The translations under genes and the position numbers were made by a program. From Bacteroidota bacterium (GTDB lineage: Bacteria > Bacteroidota > Bacteroidia > Flavobacteriales > Flavobacteriaceae), in assembly GCA_023446155.1 (NCBI GenBank), contig JAEXIT010000010.1, positions 205,398-269,397 on the forward strand: 64,000 nt of DNA. The letters run 5' to 3'. Under the pieces are notes generated by a model. That model was not told the origin of the DNA and ran no database searches. It saw nothing but the letters and a program-made list of their open reading frames with translations. Within the stretch, counting starts at the first letter, position 1; each line of letters starts with the position of its first letter. Below, one piece after another: positions 8,559 to 16,581 of this stretch.

Positions 8559-10130
8559 TTATTTTTTTACAAACTTAACAGTAGTCTGATTTACTTTAAG
8601 TAAATAAATACCTGCTGCCAAATTCTCTACCGCTACGGAAGTACGATCATCAGCAATCGTTCCATTGCTAACGATTCGACCGTTGCTATCGTATACCTGA
8701 TATGCCGTTCCTGCTGTTAATTCGTTTACTGTTGTATCAATCATTAATTGATCAACAACTGGATTTGGATAAACTACAAGTTGTTTTCCTTTTTCAAAAC
8801 CAACCGTTGAAAGTGACGTTCCGTTTCCGATATATCGCGCAACTGCAAAATCATTTCCGGTATACCCCACCAAAATGATTTTATCGTCCGACTGGATGGC
8901 CATTGCCAAAGATTCGCTATACGTATTCGTCCCAAAATCGGTGGTTACCTTACCGGAAGTTCCAAATGTTGTATCGATCGAATAATCGGTATTTAATCGG
9001 GTAAGTGCAAATTTAGAAGTCGCAGTAGTCGTAGTTGCATCAATTGCCGAACCCGCTAATACAATTTTAGCATTACTGTCCATTCCCATATCATAACACA
9101 TATCGATAGTACTTGGTGAAAAATCGATAGAACCTTGTAATGCAACCGTTCCGCCCGAAGTTACCGTACCATAATAATATTTATAATCGGTAGACGACCA
9201 ACGGCTACTACCGCTAAAAAGGAAACTATCATCCGGTTTTAAAAGCATCGCATTGGTCTTATTGTCACTGGTTGTAAATGAGTTGGATGCAAATCCATCG
9301 GAAGAAAAAGTGGTATCCAATGTTCCGTTGCTATTCAATCGGCAAACATATTGTCTGGAATATTGCATTGATCCGTTCCCTGGTACATCACTCCATCCCA
9401 CTGCTGTAATTTTTCCGTTCGATTTTAACGCCAGATCTTCTATACAAAAAGTAAATCCATTCGAATTACTTTCCGGAAATGGCAAGTCGATTAATCGCCC
9501 GTTATTACCAAATGTCGTATCTAAAACACCCGAAGCCGTATAACGCGCAAAAATTCCTCTGGACTCATTCGTGTTTAAAACCGAAGTTCCTCCAACTACT
9601 ATGTTTCCAGTTACATGGTGCACTTTGACTACTTTAAATTCATCCGCCCGTGCCGCAGTATTATAAATGGTAAAATTGGTAAAGGCTTTCCCTCCCATAC
9701 CAAAAGTAGTATCAAGACTACCATTGCTATTTAAACGTATTACCGCACCGGCTCTGTCACTTCCATTATCGGAATATCCCGCCAGTACTATTTTTCCATC
9801 CATCTGTAAATCCATCGAATACGCTCTATCATCGCTACCGCCTTGTAAATCGAACGATGCTTTCCCATTGGTACCAAATGTCGTATCAAGACTACCGTCG
9901 GCATTATAACGAACGCAGGCAAAATCCTCACCGAAAACACTACTGTAGGTATAACCGGCAACAACAATTTTACCATCTTGTTGCAATGCTACTCCATGTG
10001 CTTTATCAGCGCCGCTGTTAATGGATGTTATTACCTTTCCTCCTGTTCCAAAAGTTGGATCAAGACCTCCATTTTGTGAAAAGGCACAAAATCCTGTCAA
10101 TAAAAAACCTAATTGTACTAGTTTGTTCAT
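8559..10130 (-). CDS. secreted delta-60 repeat protein with T9SS type A C-terminal sorting domain
   Basis: 523-residue predicted extracellular or cell-surface protein. N-terminal signal peptide (residues 1-18, ending CAFSQ), then at least six repeats of about 55-65 residues containing (L/I)DTTFG followed by DGKI(V/I)(L/V)AGY-like strands, the delta-60 repeat that folds as a beta-propeller-like array. The last 75 residues form a T9SS type A sorting domain: VYPNPV...YQVYDSNGRIV...LAAGIYLLKV..TVKFVKK, recognised by the type IX secretion system. Function (adhesion, polymer binding) unknown. porQ in this window supports a functional T9SS. Transcribed alone, ended by the hairpin at 8506. Confidence 0.93.
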   Translation of the reverse strand: MNKLVQLGFLLTGFCAFSQNGGLDPTFGTGGKVITSINSGADKAHGVALQQDGKIVVAGYTYSSVFGEDFACVRYNADGSLDTTFGTNGKASFDLQGGSDDRAYSMDLQMDGKIVLAGYSDNGSDRAGAVIRLNSNGSLDTTFGMGGKAFTNFTIYNTAARADEFKVVKVHHVTGNIVVGGTSVLNTNESRGIFARYTASGVLDTTFGNNGRLIDLPFPESNSNGFTFCIEDLALKSNGKITAVGWSDVPGNGSMQYSRQYVCRLNSNGTLDTTFSSDGFASNSFTTSDNKTNAMLLKPDDSFLFSGSSRWSSTDYKYYYGTVTSGGTVALQGSIDFSPSTIDMCYDMGMDSNAKIVLAGSAIDATTTTATSKFALTRLNTDYSIDTTFGTSGKVTTDFGTNTYSESLAMAIQSDDKIILVGYTGNDFAVARYIGNGTSLSTVGFEKGKQLVVYPNPVVDQLMIDTTVNELTAGTAYQVYDSNGRIVSNGTIADDRTSVAVENLAAGIYLLKVNQTTVKFVKK

Positions 10131-10189
10131 ATGCTTAAAATGTTTGTTTTTTATATTTATATCTCCTTAATGAGAAATAAAAATCGCGC

Positions 10190-10197
10190 CAAAAGTA
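10190..10197 (-). promoter_or_regulatory. candidate TAnnTTTG -7 element for the delta-60 repeat gene
   Basis: On the minus strand TACTTTTG lies 60 bases before the start codon. A TTG is found 16 bases further upstream, shorter than the usual 19-21, so the assignment is tentative. Confidence 0.4.
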
Positions 10198-10343
10198 GTA
10201 TTAAATTTTCTTACAAAGACCATTTTAGCAGACAATTTTCTACCGTATAAATACTGATTTTAACGCTGAAAAAACACATAGAAACACAAAAAACAGTTTT
10301 TTACACCAATCTTAAATCCCATTCGTTATAAATAACTGTTTTC

Positions 10344-10376
10344 ATAAAAAAAACCGCTACAAAGCGGTTTTTTATA
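10344..10376 (-). terminator. intrinsic terminator after ettA
   Basis: AAACCGCT-ACAA-AGCGGTTT hairpin with an 8-base T-run on the minus strand, 15 bases beyond the ettA stop codon. The T-run on the plus side is also present, but no plus-strand gene ends here. Confidence 0.85.
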
Positions 10377-10390
10377 ACTTCTTATTTTCG

Positions 10391-12085
10391 TTATCCTCGG
10401 ATCAATTTTTTGTATTTGATACGGGTTGGTGTCAAGTCACCACCAAGTCGTTTCTTTTTATTCTCTTCGTAATCGGAGAAACTTCCTTCGAAGAAATAAA
10501 CCTGCGAATCCCCTTCGAAAGCCAGGATATGCGTACAAATCCTGTCCAGGAACCAACGGTCGTGGGAAATAACCACCGCACAACCGGCGAAATTTTCCAA
10601 ACCTTCTTCCAATGCACGAAGCGTGTTGATATCCAAGTCGTTCGTTGGCTCATCCAGTAGCAATACGTTACCTTCCTCTTTTAAGGTCATCGCCAAGTGC
10701 AAACGGTTACGTTCTCCTCCGGAAAGTGTCGAAACTTTTTTATTTTGATCACTTCCACCAAAGTTAAATCGGGACAAATACGCTCTGGAGTTTACCTGAC
10801 GGCCACCCATCATTATCAATTCCTGACCATCGCAGAAGTTTTCCCAGATGGATTTATTCGGATCGATATTCGAGTGCGACTGATCGACATAAGCGATTTT
10901 TGCGGTGTCTCCAATAACAAACTCCCCGTTATCCGGTGCTTCTTCACCCATGATCATACGGAAGATCGTCGATTTACCGGCACCATTCGGGCCAATAATC
11001 CCTACGATTCCCGCTTGCGGCAACGTAAAGTTCAGGTTTTCATATAATAGTTTGTCACCAAAAGCTTTCGAAACATTTTTAGCATCGATTACATTGGTTC
11101 CCAAACGCGGACCATTCGGGATGTAGATCTCTAATTTCTCATCCAGTTCTTTTTGGTCTTCGTTTAGTAATTTATCGTAGTTCTGTAAACGGGCTTTTTG
11201 TTTCGTCTGACGCCCTTTGGCTCCCTGACGTACCCAGTCTAACTCGCGTTCTAATGTTTTTCTACGTTTGGACGCTACTTTTTCTTCCTGCTCCATACGT
11301 TTTGATTTCTGATCCAACCAAGACGAATAGTTTCCTTTCCACGGAATACCTTCACCACGGTCTAACTCTAAAATCCATCCGGCCACATTATCCAGGAAAT
11401 AACGGTCGTGGGTTACGGCAATTACCGTTCCGGCATATTGTTGTAAGTGTTGCTCCAACCACAGTACGCTTTCCGCATCCAAGTGGTTCGTTGGCTCATC
11501 CAATAACAATACATCTGGCTGTTGTAATAACAAACGACATAAAGCCACACGGCGACGCTCTCCTCCGGACAATACTTTAATAGGTGTATCCGGCTCCGGC
11601 GTGCGTAGCGCATCCATCGCAATTTCCAGTTTGGTATCCAGCTCCCATGCGCCTACCGCATCGATTTTATCCTGAAGTTCAGCCTGACGGTCCATTAACT
11701 TCTGCATTTTATCAGCATCTTCGTATACTTCCGGTAAACCGAACATATCGTTGATTTTATTGAATTCATCCAGAATGGCAACCGTCTCGGCTACCCCTTC
11801 GCGTACGATTTCAATAACGGTTTTGGTTTCGTCCAATAGTGGTTCCTGCTCTAAATATCCTACCGTATAACCCGGCGCGAATACGACATCCCCTTGGTAG
11901 TTTTTATCTACTCCGGCAATAATTTTTAATAAAGATGATTTACCAGAACCGTTTAATCCCAGGATACCAATTTTAGCACCGTAGAAAAAACTCAGGTAAA
12001 TATCTTTTAAAACCTGTTTGTTTGTGCTCGAGTAGGTTTTACTTACCCGTGACATCGAAAATATTACTTTTTTATCGTCTGACAT
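10391..12085 (-). CDS. ettA: energy-dependent translational throttle protein EttA (ABC-F ATPase)
   Basis: Cytosolic ABC-F protein that binds the ribosomal E site and gates the first elongation steps according to ATP/ADP ratio in E. coli. 564 residues, close to E. coli EttA (555). Two ABC domains: Walker A GLNGSGKS (43-50) and GPNGAGKS, signature LSGGERRRVALCR and LSGGERNRLHLAM, Walker B LLLDEPTNHLD and LLLDEPTNDLD. Between them is the charged interdomain linker (KRRKTLERELDWVRQGAKGRQTK region) that contacts tRNA; the GAKGRQTK segment is typical of EttA rather than Uup or antibiotic-resistance ABC-Fs. No membrane segment. Single-gene unit with its own terminator. Confidence 0.96.
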   Translation of the reverse strand: MSDDKKVIFSMSRVSKTYSSTNKQVLKDIYLSFFYGAKIGILGLNGSGKSSLLKIIAGVDKNYQGDVVFAPGYTVGYLEQEPLLDETKTVIEIVREGVAETVAILDEFNKINDMFGLPEVYEDADKMQKLMDRQAELQDKIDAVGAWELDTKLEIAMDALRTPEPDTPIKVLSGGERRRVALCRLLLQQPDVLLLDEPTNHLDAESVLWLEQHLQQYAGTVIAVTHDRYFLDNVAGWILELDRGEGIPWKGNYSSWLDQKSKRMEQEEKVASKRRKTLERELDWVRQGAKGRQTKQKARLQNYDKLLNEDQKELDEKLEIYIPNGPRLGTNVIDAKNVSKAFGDKLLYENLNFTLPQAGIVGIIGPNGAGKSTIFRMIMGEEAPDNGEFVIGDTAKIAYVDQSHSNIDPNKSIWENFCDGQELIMMGGRQVNSRAYLSRFNFGGSDQNKKVSTLSGGERNRLHLAMTLKEEGNVLLLDEPTNDLDINTLRALEEGLENFAGCAVVISHDRWFLDRICTHILAFEGDSQVYFFEGSFSDYEENKKKRLGGDLTPTRIKYKKLIRG

Positions 12086-12116
12086 GTCAAAATGTGTTTA
12101 GTGTCTATTCAGATAG

Positions 12117-12124
12117 CAAATATA
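12117..12124 (-). promoter_or_regulatory. candidate -7 element of ettA
   Basis: TATATTTG on the minus strand matches TAnnTTTG and lies 31 bases before the ettA start codon, giving a leader of about 25 bases. No TTG is seen at the expected upstream spacing. Confidence 0.45.
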
Positions 12125-12283
12125 AGTGAAATACGATAGAATAAAAATTACGGAGCGATTTATGGTTTAGTAGTCCAATCGAATGTTTTTTGTAGCACAA
12201 ATTTATCCCTTTTGATGATTCAGAAAAAACATCCGTAGTCTTTAAAAACCAGCGGAATAATGCCGGATATACGGTCCAAAATA

Positions 12284-12311
12284 GAAAACGGTGGTATTTT
12301 GACCACCGTTA
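12284..12311 (-). terminator. probable intrinsic terminator after the SDR gene
   Basis: AACGGTGGT and ACCACCGTT enclose a 7-base loop, followed on the minus strand by TTTTCTATTTTGG. It lies 5 bases past the dehydrogenase stop codon. Confidence 0.65.
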
Positions 12312-12316
12312 TATTT

Positions 12317-13069
12317 TTAGCGGATCACCGAAATACCGGCATCCACTTTTAGTTCGGTTCCATGGATATAGGAAGCCTGTTCCGAAGCGAGGAACAATAC
12401 CGCATCGGCAATTTCCGAGGGCTCCCCCTGTCGTTGGAATGGTATCGTCGGAATTAAAGCTGTGACCGCACTTTCGATCTGTTCGGCAGTAAGTCCGGTA
12501 TTACTATAAATATTGGTCTTGATATGCCCCGGGCTAATTCCATTGACACGAATACCCTTCACCGTCAATTCGGCTGCAAAAGTTTTAACAAACGATTGTA
12601 CTGCCGATTTTGCCGCAGAGTACACCGAAAAATTTGCCATTCCCACTTCCGTCACAAAAGACGTATTAAAAACAATACTACTTCCCGGTCTTAATAATGG
12701 TAAAAGCTGTTGTACCGTAAAAAAAGGCCCTTTTACCAGCATATTGAACAATTCATCAAAATGAACCGCATCGGCTTGCGCTACAGAAGCAAACCGACCG
12801 TAACCCGCATTTAAAAAGACCAGATCAAGAAAATCCGTATACCGATATACCTGTTGTTGCAATTGCATCAGGTCCTGCATATTCCCAGCATTGGATACAA
12901 TACCGTGGCTGTTTTTTCCTAATAAAGCGATGGCTTTGTTTACCGTTTCGACACTACGTCCGGTGACGATTACCTGTCCGCCTTCGGCTATAAATTGTCG
13001 GGCTGTAGCCAATCCTATACCATTGGTTCCTCCGGTTATCAGGGCAAATTTGTTTTGAAATCGCTGCAT
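12317..13069 (-). CDS. SDR family NAD(P)-dependent oxidoreductase
   Basis: 250-residue classical short-chain dehydrogenase/reductase. Cofactor motif TGGTNGIG at 12-19, NAG at 87-89, catalytic Ser137 (in NTS), Tyr150 and Lys154 (YSAAK), and the PG segment after the sixth strand (GISPGH). The length is typical of FabG-like SDRs, but the substrate is not evident. No acidic residue clearly fixes NAD; the TGRS after strand 2 is more consistent with NADP. It stands alone between ettA and the DUF1398 gene. Confidence 0.9.
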   Translation of the reverse strand: MQRFQNKFALITGGTNGIGLATARQFIAEGGQVIVTGRSVETVNKAIALLGKNSHGIVSNAGNMQDLMQLQQQVYRYTDFLDLVFLNAGYGRFASVAQADAVHFDELFNMLVKGPFFTVQQLLPLLRPGSSIVFNTSFVTEVGMANFSVYSAAKSAVQSFVKTFAAELTVKGIRVNGISPGHIKTNIYSNTGLTAEQIESAVTALIPTIPFQRQGEPSEIADAVLFLASEQASYIHGTELKVDAGISVIR

Positions 13070-13203
13070 GGTTTTAATTTTTAATTACCCTGCAAAAATT
13101 TACAATTCGCCTATTTTTTAAAACCCGAATCTTGCGGTTTGTTAAAAATCGGATTGTAAAGCCTGGTCGAACTTGGTTCTAAAGCGATCTGTGAAGGATG
13201 GAT

Positions 13204-13593
13204 TTAACCCGGTATGGTTTCGACCAGTACTTCATTTTCAGACTGATCATAATACGTACAGGTTCTTTTTTGCATATCCATAGTCCATTTTGCTATACCC
13301 GAACGGGCACAATCCCTGCAAAATGTCAAGTAATCGGTTTGCCCTTGTTGATGGGCTTTGAGGTCTTTTTTAAAATCAATACAATTACTTTCTAAAACGA
13401 TGTTAAGCATCTCATACACTGGAGGTGCCATAACCCGATAATCCTTAGTACCGTAATATTCGGTATGGCCATCGGAAACAAACGTTTCGTAAAAAGTCAC
13501 CCCAAGTCCAATCAAGTCTTGAATATAATTGGGGAAATCGGCTCCCGATTTTACTTTTGCATGGGCCGCTTTGATCTCTTCCAGTGTAAACAT
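13204..13593 (-). CDS. DUF1398 family protein
   Basis: 129-residue cytosolic protein recognised by its opening (FTLEEIKAAHAKVKSGADFP) and the LGVTFYETFVSDGHTEYYG segment of the DUF1398 family, whose function is unknown. Three Cys are seen in the C-terminal half (FCRDCARSGIAKW and KRTCTYYD). It lies 28 bases downstream of the MarR gene on the same strand, so it could be co-transcribed, but a TAnnTTTG match just before it suggests its own promoter. Confidence 0.85.
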   Translation of the reverse strand: MFTLEEIKAAHAKVKSGADFPNYIQDLIGLGVTFYETFVSDGHTEYYGTKDYRVMAPPVYEMLNIVLESNCIDFKKDLKAHQQGQTDYLTFCRDCARSGIAKWTMDMQKRTCTYYDQSENEVLVETIPG

Positions 13594-13613
13594 CGTACTA
13601 TTTTTTAGCTACT

Positions 13614-13621
13614 CAAAGATA
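13614..13621 (-). promoter_or_regulatory. candidate -7 element of the DUF1398 gene
   Basis: TATCTTTG on the minus strand, 21 bases before the start codon and in the gap after the marR-type gene. No TTG at the usual distance. Confidence 0.35.
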
Positions 13622-14122
13622 CTATTTTTCTATAGTGTTGGCATCCTGTTCCTGTTTTAATTGCAAGACGCGTTGCAGAAAACTTTGGGTTGCCATTTTA
13701 TTTTCGGCTTCGGTAAGCGCTGCCAGCAATGCATTTTGGTTGTCTGCAATTTCATGTAACGCTGTACGCATCACTTCCCATACGGGTTTCATCTGTTCGA
13801 TTAACGCCAATCCACTAGACGTTAACTGTATTCGCCGTTTTCGCTCGTCTTCTTTGTCTTTAACGGAACGAATCAGTTTTTGCTTTTCGAGTTCTTTTAG
13901 CAGACTAATCGTAGATGGATGGGTATATCCTATCTCATTTGCGATTTCTACCACACTCAGCATCTCTTTATGGTATAAGGTATAAATCACGGGAAACCAT
14001 TTGGGCTCAAATGCGATTCCATATGCTTTATAAACCTGCGCTCCGTCTTTGCGAAGTTGCTCACTAAGGCGCTGTAACCTGGTCGAGATGGCTAATATTC
14101 CGGATTCATCAATTATATTCAT
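13622..14122 (-). CDS. MarR family transcriptional regulator
   Basis: 166 residues from the preferred start. Winged-helix DNA-binding protein: after an N-terminal dimer helix, VVEIANEIGYTHPSTISLLKELEKQKLIRSV is the helix-turn-helix and DKEDERKRRIQLTSSG the wing, with C-terminal helices completing the dimer interface. Start: the frame is open upstream to 14149, but the ATG at 14122 forms an ATGA overlap with the stop of the GNAT gene, which strongly favours this start and coupled translation. It probably controls its own operon; ligand unknown. Confidence 0.88.
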   Translation of the reverse strand: MNIIDESGILAISTRLQRLSEQLRKDGAQVYKAYGIAFEPKWFPVIYTLYHKEMLSVVEIANEIGYTHPSTISLLKELEKQKLIRSVKDKEDERKRRIQLTSSGLALIEQMKPVWEVMRTALHEIADNQNALLAALTEAENKMATQSFLQRVLQLKQEQDANTIEK

Positions 14123-14616
14123 GGCTGTTTGTCGAGATTTAAATGGCAAAATACATTATCGGCACTCATTAATGGAAAAGCGTCCGGCAAATTCGTTTTT
14201 TCAATCCGCACAAAGTTATTCTTTTCATAAAAACGAAGTGCCGCTTCTAAAATGGTAATCGTTCCCAAATATAAGTGTCGGATTCCATTTTCACGGCTAT
14301 AGGCGATTAAAATATCGAGTAATTGCTGGGCAATCCGGTATTCTTTTCCGCGAAATTCTTTTTTGACAAACATCTTTCGAATCGCTCCTTCTTGATCGGC
14401 ATATTTGATCAACGCAATAGTACCTATGAGTTCACCATTGTGGAAAGCGCCCCAAAAAGCACCACCTCCCTGATAATAAAAGGCTTCTATTTCCAATAGA
14501 TCGGGTTGATCGTCTATCGTAATCGGGACATTAAATTCTTTTTGCTGAATACTTAAAATCAGGTCAATTGCCGCAGCTGAATGGTCATTTCCGATGGGCT
14601 GAATACGAATTTCCAT
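14119..14616 (-). CDS. GNAT family N-acetyltransferase
   Basis: 165-residue GCN5-related acetyltransferase. Acetyl-CoA-binding core seen as IRKMFVKKEFRGKEYRIAQQLLDILIAYSRENG (motif A, with the R/Q-x-x-G-x-x loop as RGKEYR), preceded by GTIALIKY and followed by LYLGTI and ALRFYEKNNFVRIE (motif B, Tyr general acid candidate). The P-loop is RGKEYRIA rather than the standard RGKGIG, a mild deviation. First gene of a two-gene operon with the MarR regulator (ATGA overlap). GNAT-MarR pairing or fusion is a known arrangement; substrate unknown. Confidence 0.87.
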   Translation of the reverse strand: MEIRIQPIGNDHSAAAIDLILSIQQKEFNVPITIDDQPDLLEIEAFYYQGGGAFWGAFHNGELIGTIALIKYADQEGAIRKMFVKKEFRGKEYRIAQQLLDILIAYSRENGIRHLYLGTITILEAALRFYEKNNFVRIEKTNLPDAFPLMSADNVFCHLNLDKQP

Positions 14617-14675
14617 AGTTGTTTTTTATTTACACAACAAAACTACGTAGTTAAATACATAAACACAAAAAATTT

Positions 14676-14718
14676 AACTAAAACCTGTCAGGTGTCTAAG
14701 ACCTGTCAGGTTTTAGTT
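14676..14718. repeat. intergenic inverted repeat of the CCTG(A/T)CAGG family
   Basis: Outer arms AACTAAAACCTGTCAGG and CCTGTCAGGTTTTAGTT around a 9-base centre, so a long hairpin can form; each arm itself contains the palindrome CCTG-T-CAGG. It lies directly after the HxlR gene end and could act as its terminator (TTTT after the stem on either strand). Confidence 0.75.
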
Positions 14719-15091
14719 ATCGTGTTTTTTTAATCATCATCCTATGATCAAAACCCCATTGAACTAAAGCCTCAATAACCGGGATAACCGACTTCCCGTA
14801 GTCCGTTAAGGCATAGGTTACCGTAATCGGACGCGTATTCTGGACGGTGCGGGAAACGAGTTCGTTTATTTCGAGTTCTTTTAATTCTTTACTGAGCATT
14901 TTTGCAGAGATTCCCTGTATGCCGCGTTCGATCATCTTAAAATGGACCAACTTATCCTGTCGGTTTTTTAGGTAAATCAGAATTAAAAGTTTCCATTTTC
15001 CACCGAGGATTTCCAGACTGTCACGAATCGCAAAAAGTTCTTCGCTGCAGCTGGTCTCTCGTAGCAGCCCCTGATCGTTTATTTGTGTCAT
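14717..15091 (-). CDS. HxlR family transcriptional regulator
   Basis: 124-residue winged-helix protein of the HxlR (DUF24) group: DSLEILGGKWKLLILIYL at the start of the domain, the recognition region GISAKMLSKELKELEINELVSR and the wing TRPITVTYALTDYG, ending in a dimer helix. A Cys sits near the N-terminus (SCSEELFAIRD), the position used for redox or aldehyde sensing in several family members (YodB, HypR); sensing here is inference. Divergent from the cupin gene, which it probably regulates through the palindrome between them. Confidence 0.9.
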   Translation of the reverse strand: MTQINDQGLLRETSCSEELFAIRDSLEILGGKWKLLILIYLKNRQDKLVHFKMIERGIQGISAKMLSKELKELEINELVSRTVQNTRPITVTYALTDYGKSVIPVIEALVQWGFDHRMMIKKTR

Positions 15092-15103
15092 AGTTTCTTT
15101 TGG

Positions 15104-15115
15104 GTAACTAGTTAC
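15104..15115. promoter_or_regulatory. perfect 12-bp palindrome, candidate HxlR operator
   Basis: GTAACTAGTTAC lies 13 bases before the regulator start codon and 64 bases before the cupin start. A related half, GTTAAC, follows at about 15120. Divergent regulators of this family commonly bind such palindromes between the two genes. Confidence 0.5.
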
Positions 15116-15178
15116 ATAAAGTTAACCACTAACAAAATTATAGCATTTCCCTTTTACTTTTACCAAAAAAATCATCCT

Positions 15179-15652
15179 ATGCAAACCATACCCCGACGCG
15201 TGGTGACCGGAATAAAAGACGGAAAATCCACCATTATTGAAGACCATACGGTTCAAAATGCCGTTGAACATTTTAAAGGACTTATTATTTCGGATATCTG
15301 GAATACGCAGCAAATGCCGGTTAGTTTAGATAACGAAGTCCTTATTCCGAATACTCCATTTCCGCAAACTCCGAAAAACGGCACGTATTTTCGTTATGTG
15401 ACGATTCCGCCCGATCGCGATTTGGGACTTAGGATTCAACCGGGAGAACCACATCCGTTACTGCATCAAACCGATACTCTGGATTATATCATTATCCTGT
15501 CCGGGGAATTGTATTTGATCCTGGAAGAAGGCGAAACCTTATTAAAACCCGGTGACATCGTAATTCAAAAAGGAACCAATCATGCGTGGAGCAATCGCTC
15601 GGATCAACCTTGTATTCAATTGGCCATTCTGATTGATGCGAAAGCTGGTTAA
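15179..15652 (+). CDS. cupin domain-containing protein
   Basis: 157 residues from the ATG at 15179. The frame is open back to 15083, but that would overlap the divergent regulator and its promoter. A single cupin barrel: motif 1 GEPHPLLHQTDTLDYIIILSGE (about residues 90-113, His and Glu-like ligands), motif 2 LKPGDIVIQKGTNHAWSNRS (PGD...H). Proteins of this shape bind a metal and act as small-molecule dioxygenases, isomerases or sensors; substrate not known. Transcribed away from the HxlR gene, and convergent with the YggS gene across a hairpin repeat. Confidence 0.85.
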   Translation: MQTIPRRVVTGIKDGKSTIIEDHTVQNAVEHFKGLIISDIWNTQQMPVSLDNEVLIPNTPFPQTPKNGTYFRYVTIPPDRDLGLRIQPGEPHPLLHQTDTLDYIIILSGELYLILEEGETLLKPGDIVIQKGTNHAWSNRSDQPCIQLAILIDAKAG

Positions 15653-15664
15653 ACAACACCTGTT

Positions 15665-15697
15665 ACACCTGACAGGTTTTAGAAACCCGTCAGGTGT
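15665..15697. repeat. CCTG(A/T)CAGG inverted repeat, likely bidirectional terminator
   Basis: ACACCTGACAGGTTT and AAACCCGTCAGGTGT pair with one mismatch (a G-U wobble in the minus-strand RNA). It fills the gap between the convergent cupin and YggS genes, 12 bases after one stop and 2 bases after the other. Confidence 0.75.
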
Positions 15698-15699
15698 TG

Positions 15700-16431
15700 C
15701 TAACTATTTTCATTCCAATAATAACTATCGGGATAAATTCGTTGTCCGAAAATGGCCGTACCTACCCTAACGATTGTCGCACCTTCTTCAATCGCAGTTT
15801 CCAGATCACCACTCATTCCCATCGAAAGTTCGTTCATTTCGACATTGAGTAGCTTCAATGCTTTAATTTGTTGTTGTATTTGTTTGAGTAAACGGAAACA
15901 TTGTCGGACTTTTTCGGTTTCGGCACTAAACAATCCGATGGTCATCAATCCTTTTATCTGCAAGGTTTCGAATTGTGCCACTTCTTGTACCAAGGCTATT
16001 GCTTTATCTGGCGCAATACCAAATTTGCTCTCTTCATTGGACGTATTGACCTGAATAAGTACCTCCATAGTCTTATGCTCCAATAGCAACCGCTGGTGCA
16101 ATTTTACCGCCAAATCCAAGCGATCCAACGACTGAATACAGGAAATATCGTATTTTAAAATGTCCTTGATTTTATTGGTTTGTAAATGTCCGATAAAATG
16201 ATTTGTATGCGGAATCGCTTTTAAATCCGGGTATTTTTCTTTGATTTCCTGTACTTTATTCTCTCCTATTAAGGTCTGTCCGTCTGTTAACACCACTTTA
16301 ATCCGATCGGCTGGCACCGTTTTCGTGGCCAATAACAAACGAATTTCGTCCGGATCGCGTTTGCTTTTTATCGCAGCCATTTTGATCCGATCCAATATTT
16401 TTTGTAGGTTGATCAAGATATGTTCCTCCAT
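15700..16431 (-). CDS. YggS/PROSC family pyridoxal-phosphate homeostasis protein
   Basis: 243-residue PLP-binding protein with an alanine-racemase-like TIM barrel. PLP lysine expected at Lys37 in LLLATKTVP; other family motifs seen are IGENKVQEIKEKYP, HFIGHLQTNK, VLIQVNTSNEESKFG, GLMTIG and LSMGMSGDLETAIEEGATIVRVGTAIFG. In other bacteria it buffers free PLP and affects amino-acid and 2-oxoacid balance. The length is normal (E. coli YggS is 234). A tRNA-Cys gene lies 30 bases upstream on the same strand. Confidence 0.95.
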   Translation of the reverse strand: MEEHILINLQKILDRIKMAAIKSKRDPDEIRLLLATKTVPADRIKVVLTDGQTLIGENKVQEIKEKYPDLKAIPHTNHFIGHLQTNKIKDILKYDISCIQSLDRLDLAVKLHQRLLLEHKTMEVLIQVNTSNEESKFGIAPDKAIALVQEVAQFETLQIKGLMTIGLFSAETEKVRQCFRLLKQIQQQIKALKLLNVEMNELSMGMSGDLETAIEEGATIVRVGTAIFGQRIYPDSYYWNENS

Positions 16432-16461
16432 ATTCTAATTCGCGTTACTAATTACCTAATG

Positions 16462-16532
16462 AAGCCGGAAATGGATTCGAACCACTGTATAAGGTATTGC
16501 ATTCCTTCGCCTAACCACTCGGCTATCCGGCC
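16462..16532 (-). tRNA. tRNA-Cys (GCA)
   Basis: 71-nt cloverleaf on the minus strand. Acceptor GGCCGGA pairs with TCCGGCT (G1-U72 wobble), U8-A9, D arm GCCGAGTGGTTAGGC, anticodon stem AAGGA/ACCTT, loop ATGCAAT with anticodon GCA, short 4-base variable region, T arm AGTGG-TTCGAAT-CCATT, discriminator U73 as required for cysteine. No CCA is encoded, as usual in this phylum. Odd point: A31 and A39 cannot pair, so the anticodon stem has only four standard pairs. Confidence 0.88.
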
Positions 16533-16581
16533 TTTGAATTTTAAGAAAACAGCAAACGGTTACCATTTACCGTTACGCTTA

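Noticed and set aside
16462..16532. tRNA pseudogene
   Set aside because: Only one stem mismatch; acceptor, D and T arms, anticodon and discriminator are intact.
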